A DNA stretch of 36,467 nt from Sulfurovum sp. (GTDB lineage: Bacteria > Campylobacterota > Campylobacteria > Campylobacterales > Sulfurovaceae): NCBI GenBank assembly GCA_027081395.1, contig JALWKQ010000185.1, forward strand, positions 1-36,467. Reading direction: 5' to 3'. A program made the translations under genes and the position numbers. The notes under the pieces were generated by a model. It searched no databases, was not told the origin of the DNA, and worked only from the letters and a program-made list of their open reading frames with translations. Below, one piece after another: positions 8,862-17,315 of this stretch. The stretch's first letter is position 1. Every line of letters starts with the position of its first letter.

Positions 8862-8876
8862 GGAAATTACGTAATA

Positions 8877-10514
8877 TCATTGTTTATCCTTCCACTGTAA
8901 GATGATATGCTTTTTAAAATGGGCATCATCACTTTGCGGATAGTCACTTCGGTAGTGCGCCCCGCGGCTCTCTTTTCTTGCCAGTGCGGCAGAGATGATG
9001 GTGGGGGCAAGCATCAGAGCGTTTTCGAACTCCAGAAACTCTACGAGATTTTGGTTGTTGGTTTTGGATCTGTCCCGGATACCCATCTTTTTGAGTGCGA
9101 CCTGGGTGGCGACCACCTCCTCGAGTGCCTGAGTCAGTCCCACTTCATCACGGATGATGCCTACATTCTCATAAAATAGCCTGCCCAGAGCCTGACGGTG
9201 GGTATAGAAATCGATCGGAGCCTCCTGCTCAAAGAGTCTCTCTATCTTCTTTTGGCATGCGTGCTGTACGCTGTTGTCGGCAGGTTTACTACTGGCATAG
9301 ACGGCATGCTTGTAGGCATTTTCCCCTACAAATCGACCAAAGGCGGTGATCTCCAGTAGTGAGTTGCCCCCAAGACGGTTGGCACCATGCACTTTGGCAT
9401 TGGCACACTCACCCACGGCAAAACAGCCTTTGATACCGTTTACCTCCAGTGCATAGTCCACATCGATACCACCCATGGTGTAGTGTGTGACAGGTTTGAT
9501 GGAGACAAGCTCCGAGATGGGATCAACACCTTCGTGAAGTTTGCAAAGTGCCACTTCTTGCGGAAGCAGTGTCATGAGCTTTTCTTCCCCTAAATGGCGC
9601 AGATCCAAAAAGACCTCTTCTCCCTTTTGCAACTCTTCAAAGATCGCACGAGCCACTTCATCACGAGGTTTTAGCTCATCAACAAAGCGTTCTTGCTTAC
9701 TGTTGACAAGGTATCCCCCTTCGCCCCGTGCACTCTCACTCATCAAAATGGCTGAATGTTTGAGCCCTGTAGGGTGAAACTGAACAAACTCCATGTCGCT
9801 TACTGCTCCGCCTGCACGCAGTACCGCCGCGATACCGTCCCCCGATACACCGTACATATTGGTCGTATAGCCGTGATATATACCGCCATATCCGCCTGTA
9901 GCGATGATGACAGACTTGGCATCAATCTGTTTGATCTCACCGCTTCGGATATCAAGCACAACGGCACCCTTAACCGTATCACCAGAGACAATGAGCTCAA
10001 GCAGGAAATGTTCGTCAAGAAAGGCGATACCCTCTTTCAGGCAGGTATCATAGAGTGTATGCAGCAGCTTGAGTCCGGTATAGTCCTGAGCATAGCAGGC
10101 ACGTTTGGCGCTCGCACCGCCGAGCTGTCGCTGTGCGACAGATTTTAGTGAGGAGTGAGGAGTGAGGAGTGAGGAGTTGTGGTTTGCGTCGCTGTGCGAT
10201 GCTTCTATTCGTGAGAAGGGCATACCAAGTGTTTCGAGCCACGCTATGGTTTGGGGTGCATCGGCACACATATGGCGCACCATATCTTCATCACAGAGCC
10301 CGTGAGCCGACTTGATGGTATCCGCGATATGCAGTGAGACATGATCTTCCTCGACATTGCCAAGCGCTGCGTTCATACCCCCTTGCGCCATTGAGGTTTG
10401 GGAATTGGTAGGATACATTTTCCCTACGACAAGTACCGAAGCCCCTGCCTCCTTGGCGGCGAGTGCGGCAGAGAGCCCCGCGCCGCCTGATCCGATGATT
10501 AACACATCTACCAT
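8877..10514 (-). CDS. fumarate reductase/succinate dehydrogenase flavoprotein subunit, carrying an in-frame repeat insertion
   Basis: MVDVLIIGSGGAGLSAALAAKEAG, TSMAQGGMNAAL, MEFVQFHPTGL, HYTMGGIDVD, GANRLGGNSLLE. ASHSDANHNSSLLTPHSSLK is encoded by repeat copy B. Confidence 0.93.
   Translation of the reverse strand: MVDVLIIGSGGAGLSAALAAKEAGASVLVVGKMYPTNSQTSMAQGGMNAALGNVEEDHVSLHIADTIKSAHGLCDEDMVRHMCADAPQTIAWLETLGMPFSRIEASHSDANHNSSLLTPHSSLKSVAQRQLGGASAKRACYAQDYTGLKLLHTLYDTCLKEGIAFLDEHFLLELIVSGDTVKGAVVLDIRSGEIKQIDAKSVIIATGGYGGIYHGYTTNMYGVSGDGIAAVLRAGGAVSDMEFVQFHPTGLKHSAILMSESARGEGGYLVNSKQERFVDELKPRDEVARAIFEELQKGEEVFLDLRHLGEEKLMTLLPQEVALCKLHEGVDPISELVSIKPVTHYTMGGIDVDYALEVNGIKGCFAVGECANAKVHGANRLGGNSLLEITAFGRFVGENAYKHAVYASSKPADNSVQHACQKKIERLFEQEAPIDFYTHRQALGRLFYENVGIIRDEVGLTQALEEVVATQVALKKMGIRDRSKTNNQNLVEFLEFENALMLAPTIISAALARKESRGAHYRSDYPQSDDAHFKKHIILQWKDKQ
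10148..10208 (+). repeat. 61-nt heptad-hairpin element, copy B (inside flavoprotein CDS): (GTGAGGA)x4 + GTTGTGG + TTT + GCGTCGC-TGT-GCGATGC + TTCTAT
   Basis: Direct reading; same architecture and length as the other copies. Confidence 0.85.
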
Positions 10515-10536
10515 GGCATCGCCTTGGTAGATGTGA

Positions 10537-10597
10537 GTGAAGAGTGAAGAGTGAAGAGTGAAGAGTTTTGGTGTGCGTTACATGGTAACGCTTTTAT
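10537..10597 (+). repeat. 61-nt heptad-hairpin element, copy C: (GTGAAGA)x4 + GTTTTGG + TGT + GCGTTAC-ATG-GTAACGC + TTTTAT
   Basis: Direct reading; same architecture and length as the other copies. Confidence 0.85.
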
Positions 10598-10613
10598 CGT
10601 ATAGACTTTCATC

Positions 10614-11555
10614 TTACTTAGTCTCCTCCAGATAGGTTTTGATATTCTTGATAATGCCATCAAGAAGCTTTTTTCTCGCTTCGATACTTGTCCATGCCAT
10701 ATGTGGGGTGATGAGGAGACGTTCCTTGTGCACCACTTCATTGAGACGGTTGACAGGGTCGATGGGTTCTTTCTCCAAGACATCAAGACCGGCATAGATC
10801 TCTCTGCGGTCAAGCTCGAAGGCAAGGTCTGTTTCATTGATGATGCCGCCTCTGCCAAGATTGAGCAGGATGGCTCTGTTTTTGAGATAGGGGAGGTTGA
10901 GCTCATTGACGAGATTATAGGTATCTTCATTGAGCGGTGCATGGATAGAGATGATATCACTGTCTTTGAGGATAAACTCCAGACTCTTATGCGGGTAGGC
11001 ATGGCGCAGGTTTTTGCCGCTTGTGGAGTGGTAACTCACCTCTGCCCCGAATGCCGTCGCGATTCTGGCTACCTCCTGTCCTATGCTGCCAAGCCCGATG
11101 ATCCCCCATTTTTTGCCGGAGATCTCATAGAAAGGCCGGCTCACATCAGTGAAGAGTCCGCTCTGCATCCAGGTGCCATCTTTGACACGCTCATCATAGT
11201 ATCTAAGCTGTTCGAGCAGATAAAAGAGCATGGCAAAGGTATGCTGTACGACACTCTGCGTAGAGTATCCGGCGACATTTTTGACGCTGATGCCGTAATG
11301 CTTTGCCGCTTCGAGGTCGACATTGTTCATACCGGTAGCGGCGATACAGATCAGTTTTAGCCGGCTGGACTCCTGCATCATGTTGGCAGTGATGACGACT
11401 TTGTTGGTGATGGCAATGTCTGCTGAGGCAATACGCTCAAGTGTCTCTTCGGCGGTCGTTGTCTCATAACGTACAACCCTGCCAAATCGTTCAAGCACAC
11501 CAAGATCGAGATCCTCTCCCAGTGTTTTTGCATCGAGTATAACGATCTGTCTCAT
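10614..11555 (-). CDS. D-2-hydroxyacid dehydrogenase (glycerate dehydrogenase-like)
   Basis: GKKWGIIGLGSIGQEVARIATAFGAEV NAD-binding motif; LLNLGRGGIINETDLA; LDVLEKEP; LLITPHMAWTS. Confidence 0.92.
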   Translation of the reverse strand: MRQIVILDAKTLGEDLDLGVLERFGRVVRYETTTAEETLERIASADIAITNKVVITANMMQESSRLKLICIAATGMNNVDLEAAKHYGISVKNVAGYSTQSVVQHTFAMLFYLLEQLRYYDERVKDGTWMQSGLFTDVSRPFYEISGKKWGIIGLGSIGQEVARIATAFGAEVSYHSTSGKNLRHAYPHKSLEFILKDSDIISIHAPLNEDTYNLVNELNLPYLKNRAILLNLGRGGIINETDLAFELDRREIYAGLDVLEKEPIDPVNRLNEVVHKERLLITPHMAWTSIEARKKLLDGIIKNIKTYLEETK

Positions 11556-11977
11556 TGTCGGATTCCTTGTATGGTGATGATAAGCTTACGATTTGGGGCG
11601 TGATTACGGTGTTCGCCGAGGTAGATCCCTTGCCAAGTGCCCAGCAGCAGCTCTCCATGGGCAACAGGGATGGTCAGCGAGGTGCCGATAAGCATGCTTT
11701 TGAGGTGTGCGGGCATATCGTCACTTCCCTCATAGGTGTGAAGGAAACGGGGATAGGATTCGGGGATGAGGTCGTCTACAAAACGCTCTGCATCTTCCCG
11801 TACAGTAGGGTCGGCGTTTTCATTGAGGCTGAGGCTTGCGCTGGTATGCTGCAAAAAAAGGTGCATCAGTCCCTGAGTGATACCGCTTTTGGCAAGCATC
11901 GGCGCGATCCTATCTGTGATCAGATGAAAACCGCGAGGGAAGGGCGGCAGTGTCACACTGTACTGCTCAACAGTCAC
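11552..11977 (-). CDS. YjbQ/UPF0047 family protein
   Basis: [31 protein letters not shown] ... [26 protein letters not shown]. Confidence 0.93.
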   Translation of the reverse strand: MTVEQYSVTLPPFPRGFHLITDRIAPMLAKSGITQGLMHLFLQHTSASLSLNENADPTVREDAERFVDDLIPESYPRFLHTYEGSDDMPAHLKSMLIGTSLTIPVAHGELLLGTWQGIYLGEHRNHAPNRKLIITIQGIRQ

Positions 11978-13133
11978 GTATCGCCTCTACGATCTCTCTG
12001 GCTCTCTCTTTGGCGCGCTCGACATCCTTATCGAGCACAAGGCTGACCGCCATACGTCTGCCTACATGTGATTCCGGCTTGCCGAAGACCCTGACAAAAG
12101 AATTTTCACTGAAGGCATCGTCAGGGATCTCAAGTTTGGGGTTGTGGCTCTCATGCTTGGCTTTGTAGGCACCGCAGGCTCCTGCACCGTAGGTGCTAAA
12201 TCCAAGCGGCAGACCGAGCACGGCACGCACATGCAGTGCAAACTCGCTCTGGCTCTGGGTGATGAGTGTGACCATCCCTGTATCGTGCGGACGCGGGCTC
12301 AGCTCGGAGAAGTAGACCTCCTCACCCTTGACGAAGAACTCCACGCCAAATATCCCGCGACCGCCAAGTCCGTCTGTGACCGCTTTGGCGATCTCTTTGG
12401 CTTTTTGCAGGGCTGCTTCGCTCATCGGCATCGGCTGCCAGGAGAGGATGAAGTCACCATCCTGCTGTATATGACCGATGGGGTCACAAAATACTGTGCC
12501 GGTCTCGTTACGCACAGTCAGCAGCGTGATCTCATAGTCAAATGGCACAAACTCCTCTACGATCAGCTCACTCGCATCTCCACGTGCCTCTTTGGCGATC
12601 TCCCAGGATTTTTCGATATCATCGGGGGTTTTGGCGATGCTCTGTCCGTGACCCGATGAGCTCATGACCGGCTTGATGACACATGGAAAGCCCATGCGCT
12701 CTGCTGCAGCTTTGAGTCCCTCCAGTGTGGTGACAAACTCATAGTTGGAGGTTTTCAGTCCCAGCTCCTCGGCGGCAAAGACACGAATATTTTTGCGGTT
12801 CATGGTCTTGTTGACCGCTTCGGCGTTGGGGATGACATGGTATCCGCGTTTCTCAGCTTCAAAGAGTGCCGAGATGGAGATCGCTTCCACTTCGGGGAGA
12901 ATATAGCTTGGTTTCTCCTTTTCGATGAGTTCGAGCACGGCAGTCTCATCCTGCATATCGATCGCATAGCTGCGGTTGGCAACCAGATGGGCAGGGGCGT
13001 TTTCGTACTTGTCTACAGCGATCACTTCGATGCCGAGTCTCTGTGCCTCTATGGCAACCTCTTTGCCCAATTCGCCTGAGCCCAGCAGCATGATCTTGAT
13101 CGCATCTTTTTGTAGCGGTGTGGTAAATGTCAT
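11967..13133 (-). CDS. purT: formate-dependent phosphoribosylglycinamide formyltransferase
   Basis: [70 protein letters not shown]. Confidence 0.96.
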   Translation of the reverse strand: MTFTTPLQKDAIKIMLLGSGELGKEVAIEAQRLGIEVIAVDKYENAPAHLVANRSYAIDMQDETAVLELIEKEKPSYILPEVEAISISALFEAEKRGYHVIPNAEAVNKTMNRKNIRVFAAEELGLKTSNYEFVTTLEGLKAAAERMGFPCVIKPVMSSSGHGQSIAKTPDDIEKSWEIAKEARGDASELIVEEFVPFDYEITLLTVRNETGTVFCDPIGHIQQDGDFILSWQPMPMSEAALQKAKEIAKAVTDGLGGRGIFGVEFFVKGEEVYFSELSPRPHDTGMVTLITQSQSEFALHVRAVLGLPLGFSTYGAGACGAYKAKHESHNPKLEIPDDAFSENSFVRVFGKPESHVGRRMAVSLVLDKDVERAKERAREIVEAIRDC

Positions 13134-13271
13134 GACAATCCCTTTGGAAAAATAGTTGGGATTATTTTAGCGAAAAGAATACTAAGGGATTATGAGTTGA
13201 GCGGGGATTTTGAAAATGTATTGAAATAATGTGGTGTGGGTGACAGAGCCGAGGCTCTGCCAAAAGTCCGA

Positions 13272-13484
13272 TTAGAGTCTTGACTCGTATCTTCTGAGCA
13301 TAAAGAGCTTCTTGAGGATCTTTTTGCGGGTAGCGATCTTCTCTTTCTTTCTTCTCTCAGTCGGCTTTTCGTAGTACTGGCGCGCTCTGGCTTCAGTGAC
13401 GATAAGGTTTCTGTCACACTGTCTTTTGAACTTTCTGTACGCATCGTCAAAAGAGTCACGTGGTGTAAGTTTGATTCCTGGCAT
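13272..13484 (-). CDS. rpsU: 30S ribosomal protein S21
   Basis: [55 protein letters not shown]. Confidence 0.95.
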   Translation of the reverse strand: MPGIKLTPRDSFDDAYRKFKRQCDRNLIVTEARARQYYEKPTERRKKEKIATRKKILKKLFMLRRYESRL

Positions 13485-13615
13485 TGGGCTCACCCCCTTC
13501 CTTATCAAGATTTTTCGGGTCACGATCCCGAAAGTGATAAATCTGAGGCGGATTATATCGAAATAAATTTATGGTAAGATAAAAACACAGACAAAGAAGA
13601 ATCGAGGATAAAGCC

Positions 13616-15019
13616 ATGCAGAAAGTATTTGAATCGTGTTATTCGCTGGACAGGCATGCCTATGAAGCGTATGGACTCACAGAAGAGATCCTGATGGAGC
13701 ATGCCGCCGGAGGTATGGCAGCCTATATCCGAAGCACTTTTGCACCCGGATCGTCGATACTGGTCGCAGCGGGCGGGGGCAACAACGGTGCAGACGGTAT
13801 CGTGCTTGCCAGACAGCTTGTGGGCAGCTATGATCTGCGGCTCTTTTTGCCTTTTGGGGTCAAGTCCGAGATGGCAAAGCTGCAACTGCAGCGTGCCGAA
13901 GCGGCAGGGGTACCCATCGATGAGGAGATAGAAGATGCCGATGTGATCGTCGATGCGCTCTTTGGTGCAGGGCTGAAACGGATGCTCGATGCACCTACCC
14001 AGAAGCTCATACACCGGCTCAACAGCTTCAAGGGGCACAAGATCGCCTGTGATATCCCTACCGGTATCGCACAAAACGGGGTGCTGATGCCTATCGCCTT
14101 TGAGGCGGATGTGACGATCACGATGGGTGCATACAAGGAGGCACTCTTTTTTGATGAGAGCAAGGATTATGTAGGCAGGGTTATACGGGTCGATTTGGGG
14201 ATTGATGCCAGCCGTTACGAACTGGAGAGCCAGACATGGCTGCTTGAGAAAAGTGATCTCAGACTCCCCAGCCGTCACCGTCAATGCACGCACAAAGGCA
14301 GCTTCGGGCATGCAGCGGTATTTTGTGGAGAGAAAGAGGGGGCGGGTATCATCGCTGCGATGGCGGCGAGCCGCTTTGGCGCAGGGCTTACGACACTGGT
14401 TGTGCATGAGCGGATCACGCCGCCGCCTGTGTTGATGCATGCGACCGTTGTCCCCCAGACAGCCACGGCACTGGCGATTGGGATGGGGCTTGGCGGACAC
14501 TTTGAGTCGGCATTTTTGCAGCAGTATGTGATCGACTCGCATCTGCCGGTGGTGCTCGATGCCGATGCCTTTTATCATGAGGATCTGCTCGGTATCTTGG
14601 AGCAAAAAGCGCGTGATATTGTCATTACCCCGCACCCCAAAGAGTTTGCTGCACTCTGGCGGCAGCTTGGCGGTGAAGATCTCACAGTCGAGGAGATACA
14701 GCAACACCGCTTTGAGATGGTACGCCGCTTCAATGCGAAGTACCCGCATGTCACCCTCCTGCTCAAGGGTGCCAACATGCTCATCGCCCAAGAGGAGCAG
14801 CTCTATATCAATCCGCACGGCAGCGCCAAGCTCAGCAAAGGCGGCAGCGGCGATGTCCTCTCCGGTCTGATTACCGCACTGCTCGCCCAAGGCTACAGCG
14901 GCATCGAGGCGGCGATACACGGATCACTCGCACTCACAAAGGCTGTGGAGAATTATGAGGGGGCAAGCTATGCGATGCTGCCTACGGATATTATCGATGA
15001 GGTAGCAAAGTTGGAGTAG
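13616..15019 (+). CDS. nnr: bifunctional NAD(P)H-hydrate epimerase / ADP-dependent (S)-NAD(P)H-hydrate dehydratase
   Basis: AGGGNNGADGIVLARQL (epimerase); VVLDADAFY, ITPHPKEFAALW, GGSGDVLSGLITALLAQGYSGIEAAIHGSLAL (dehydratase). Confidence 0.93.
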   Translation: MQKVFESCYSLDRHAYEAYGLTEEILMEHAAGGMAAYIRSTFAPGSSILVAAGGGNNGADGIVLARQLVGSYDLRLFLPFGVKSEMAKLQLQRAEAAGVPIDEEIEDADVIVDALFGAGLKRMLDAPTQKLIHRLNSFKGHKIACDIPTGIAQNGVLMPIAFEADVTITMGAYKEALFFDESKDYVGRVIRVDLGIDASRYELESQTWLLEKSDLRLPSRHRQCTHKGSFGHAAVFCGEKEGAGIIAAMAASRFGAGLTTLVVHERITPPPVLMHATVVPQTATALAIGMGLGGHFESAFLQQYVIDSHLPVVLDADAFYHEDLLGILEQKARDIVITPHPKEFAALWRQLGGEDLTVEEIQQHRFEMVRRFNAKYPHVTLLLKGANMLIAQEEQLYINPHGSAKLSKGGSGDVLSGLITALLAQGYSGIEAAIHGSLALTKAVENYEGASYAMLPTDIIDEVAKLE

Positions 15020-15033
15020 GGTACAATACCGCT

Positions 15034-15582
15034 ATGAAAAAAATAGCGGTACTCTTTAGCGGCAAGGGGACAAACTTTGCCTATTTGGCTGAACATTTGC
15101 ACCATAAGGATGTGGAGATAGCGGTCGCTTTGACCAACAATCCAGAGGCGGAAGGTGTCGCCATCGCCAAAGCATACGGCATCCCTCTGGAGATTATCGA
15201 TCCAAAGATGTTTGAGAGTAGGGAACTGTACGATGCTGCTATGGTTGAGTGCTTGCGCCGATATGCGCCGGAGTTGACCGTGCTTGCAGGATTTATGCGT
15301 ATCCTCACACCGGTCTTTACCGAGCAGATCAGGGCGATCAATCTGCATCCCTCTTTGCTGCCGCGTCACAAAGGACTGCATGCGATCGAGAAGAGTTTTG
15401 AGGACAACTTTGATGAGGGAGGGGTCTCGGTGCACTGGGTGACTTCCGAGCTTGACGGCGGTGAGATCATCGTACAAAAGCGCATCCCCAAAGCGGGGCA
15501 TGATCTGCAGAGCTACACTGAGGAAGTCAAGCGTATCGAAAAAGAGGCATTGTCTGAAGCGATTTTGGCATTACTAAAATAA
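15034..15582 (+). CDS. purN: phosphoribosylglycinamide formyltransferase (folate-dependent)
   Basis: IAVLFSGKGTNFAYL; VLAGFMRILTPVF; INLHPSLLPRHKGLHAIEKSF; GVSVHWVTSELDGGEIIVQK. Confidence 0.95.
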   Translation: MKKIAVLFSGKGTNFAYLAEHLHHKDVEIAVALTNNPEAEGVAIAKAYGIPLEIIDPKMFESRELYDAAMVECLRRYAPELTVLAGFMRILTPVFTEQIRAINLHPSLLPRHKGLHAIEKSFEDNFDEGGVSVHWVTSELDGGEIIVQKRIPKAGHDLQSYTEEVKRIEKEALSEAILALLK

Positions 15583-15632
15583 GACTTTTTAGGTAAAATG
15601 ATCAAGTTTAAATATTAAAATTGGAGAACCTT

Positions 15633-16355
15633 ATGAAATTGCGTCCATATTTGATGTCTGTTGTATTGGGAATGGTTGTTTTGTTCTTTTCCGGATGTGC
15701 TAAACTGCCCAACCTGGATTATAATGCACAAATGAATAGAGATATTCATACAATTGCGATTGTTCCTCCTAAAGATATTGAAGATATTGAAATTTTCTAC
15801 TTTAATCATCCGGGTATGAGCTTTGGGCTTATTGGTGGATTAGCAGCGGCAGCTGAGTTCAGTTCCAAAAAAACAACATACAATAACTTGATCAAATCAA
15901 CAAAATTTGATCCGGATCGTTATTTTACGCAGAAGCTTACAGGTTATTTGAAGAGCGAAGGCTACAGGGTGCATCTATTGCCTTATGATAAAAGACGAGA
16001 TAATGATTATTTGAAAAAATATCCAAATATAAATACAGATGCCTTTTTGGATGTTGTTATATTAAATTTGGGGTATATAGCAGGAAGCCCATCATCATCG
16101 TATAAGCCATCAATCAGAGCAAAAGTAAAAATGCTTAAGCGAAAAAACCAAACAACCTTATATGAAAAACATATAGGAGTTGGCGAAAGCTTTGCATTGA
16201 GTGAAGAAGCAGATTATGTAGGAGATGATACTGCCCATCACTACGAAGATTTTGATACATTAAAGAATCATGCACAAGAGAGTGTAGAGGGTATAAAGAA
16301 AGCATTGGATATGTTGGCAAGACATATAGCGGATGCACTGAAAAAGAGTAAATAA
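15633..16355 (+). CDS. putative lipoprotein
   Basis: Signal peptide with lipobox FFSGCAK; no recognised domain. Confidence 0.7.
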   Translation: MKLRPYLMSVVLGMVVLFFSGCAKLPNLDYNAQMNRDIHTIAIVPPKDIEDIEIFYFNHPGMSFGLIGGLAAAAEFSSKKTTYNNLIKSTKFDPDRYFTQKLTGYLKSEGYRVHLLPYDKRRDNDYLKKYPNINTDAFLDVVILNLGYIAGSPSSSYKPSIRAKVKMLKRKNQTTLYEKHIGVGESFALSEEADYVGDDTAHHYEDFDTLKNHAQESVEGIKKALDMLARHIADALKKSK

Positions 16356-16985
16356 GTGATACAAAAAAGAAAATATTTTATATATCTGTTAACAAGTTTG
16401 TTATTGGGTGGTTGCGCAGCAGATCAGATTGACTATAATACACTCAGATTTAGTCCAAAGGTGCAGGTAAAGAGCTTTGAAGCACTTGCGGCAAAACCGA
16501 TAAAACCAGATGAGAAAGAGTATGTTATTGGGCTTGGAGAAAAGCCTTGGGAGGTTCTTCAGATTGGCAAAGAGAGAGTTTTTGCGACCAAATTGTCAAT
16601 GGAGCCTGCCAAGTACCCATTTGGTGTTCGGATCGTCTCAAAAGGAAAAGGTGGTTTTTTTGTCCCGAAACTCTTTTTTTTGGGTGCGAAGAATCAAATC
16701 ATCAAAGCAACAGATGTAAAAGATTTTCGTTTTGATAGAGGAATATTGAAAGGTACAGTATTTGTCAATAAAAACTATAATAAAATTAGATCCATTGTTG
16801 TCACACAAGAGTTGAATAATAAGAAAAAAACATATCAAATAAGCCATATTCAAACAGCGGTCGTTCCAGTATATGCCGGACCATATTTATTCAACATTAA
16901 TACTGCAAGCGGCGATAAGAATGTTACCATGCGACATACATATGCTGCTGATATAAAATTGTCTATTCATTCTTTCCGAGAATAA
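16356..16985 (+). CDS. putative lipoprotein
   Basis: Lipobox LLGGCAA; GTG start directly after the previous stop. Confidence 0.65.
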   Translation: MIQKRKYFIYLLTSLLLGGCAADQIDYNTLRFSPKVQVKSFEALAAKPIKPDEKEYVIGLGEKPWEVLQIGKERVFATKLSMEPAKYPFGVRIVSKGKGGFFVPKLFFLGAKNQIIKATDVKDFRFDRGILKGTVFVNKNYNKIRSIVVTQELNNKKKTYQISHIQTAVVPVYAGPYLFNINTASGDKNVTMRHTYAADIKLSIHSFRE

Positions 16986-16993
16986 ATGATTTG

Positions 16994-17314
16994 ATGAAAT
17001 ACTACAATGATGAGACAAATCGTGCCGGTATGAAGCTGCTCTTTATGGCGGCACAGATGGTGGTGATACTGATCGTTTTTGCCTTTATCTATACGGCACT
17101 TGTGGCGATCAGGCTTGCAGTGGCAGAGCAGGGGCTCAGCCCCCTGATGTATCTGCCGGTGCTGTTTGTCTTGGTGGTCTTTCCCTTTTTGCTTTACCGC
17201 TACCGCCGATGGTTCAATGCCGGGCGTATGCTCTATGCCTATAGCTGGACGTTGGCATCGGCATCGCTGATCATTGTGCTGCTCTATCTCTACATCGATC
17301 AGATCGTAGGGTGA
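16994..17314 (+). CDS. small three-TM membrane protein, hypothetical
   Basis: Three hydrophobic segments; ends just before the MATE gene. Confidence 0.65.
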   Translation: MKYYNDETNRAGMKLLFMAAQMVVILIVFAFIYTALVAIRLAVAEQGLSPLMYLPVLFVLVVFPFLLYRYRRWFNAGRMLYAYSWTLASASLIIVLLYLYIDQIVG

Positions 17315-17315
17315 G

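Noticed and set aside
10508-11002. 164-aa ORF on the - strand
   Set aside because: Alternate frame of the 2-hydroxyacid dehydrogenase and repeat copy C.
13553-14920. 455-aa ORF on the - strand
   Set aside because: Fully antisense to the strongly supported nnr gene; composition is typical of a shadow frame in higher-GC coding DNA.
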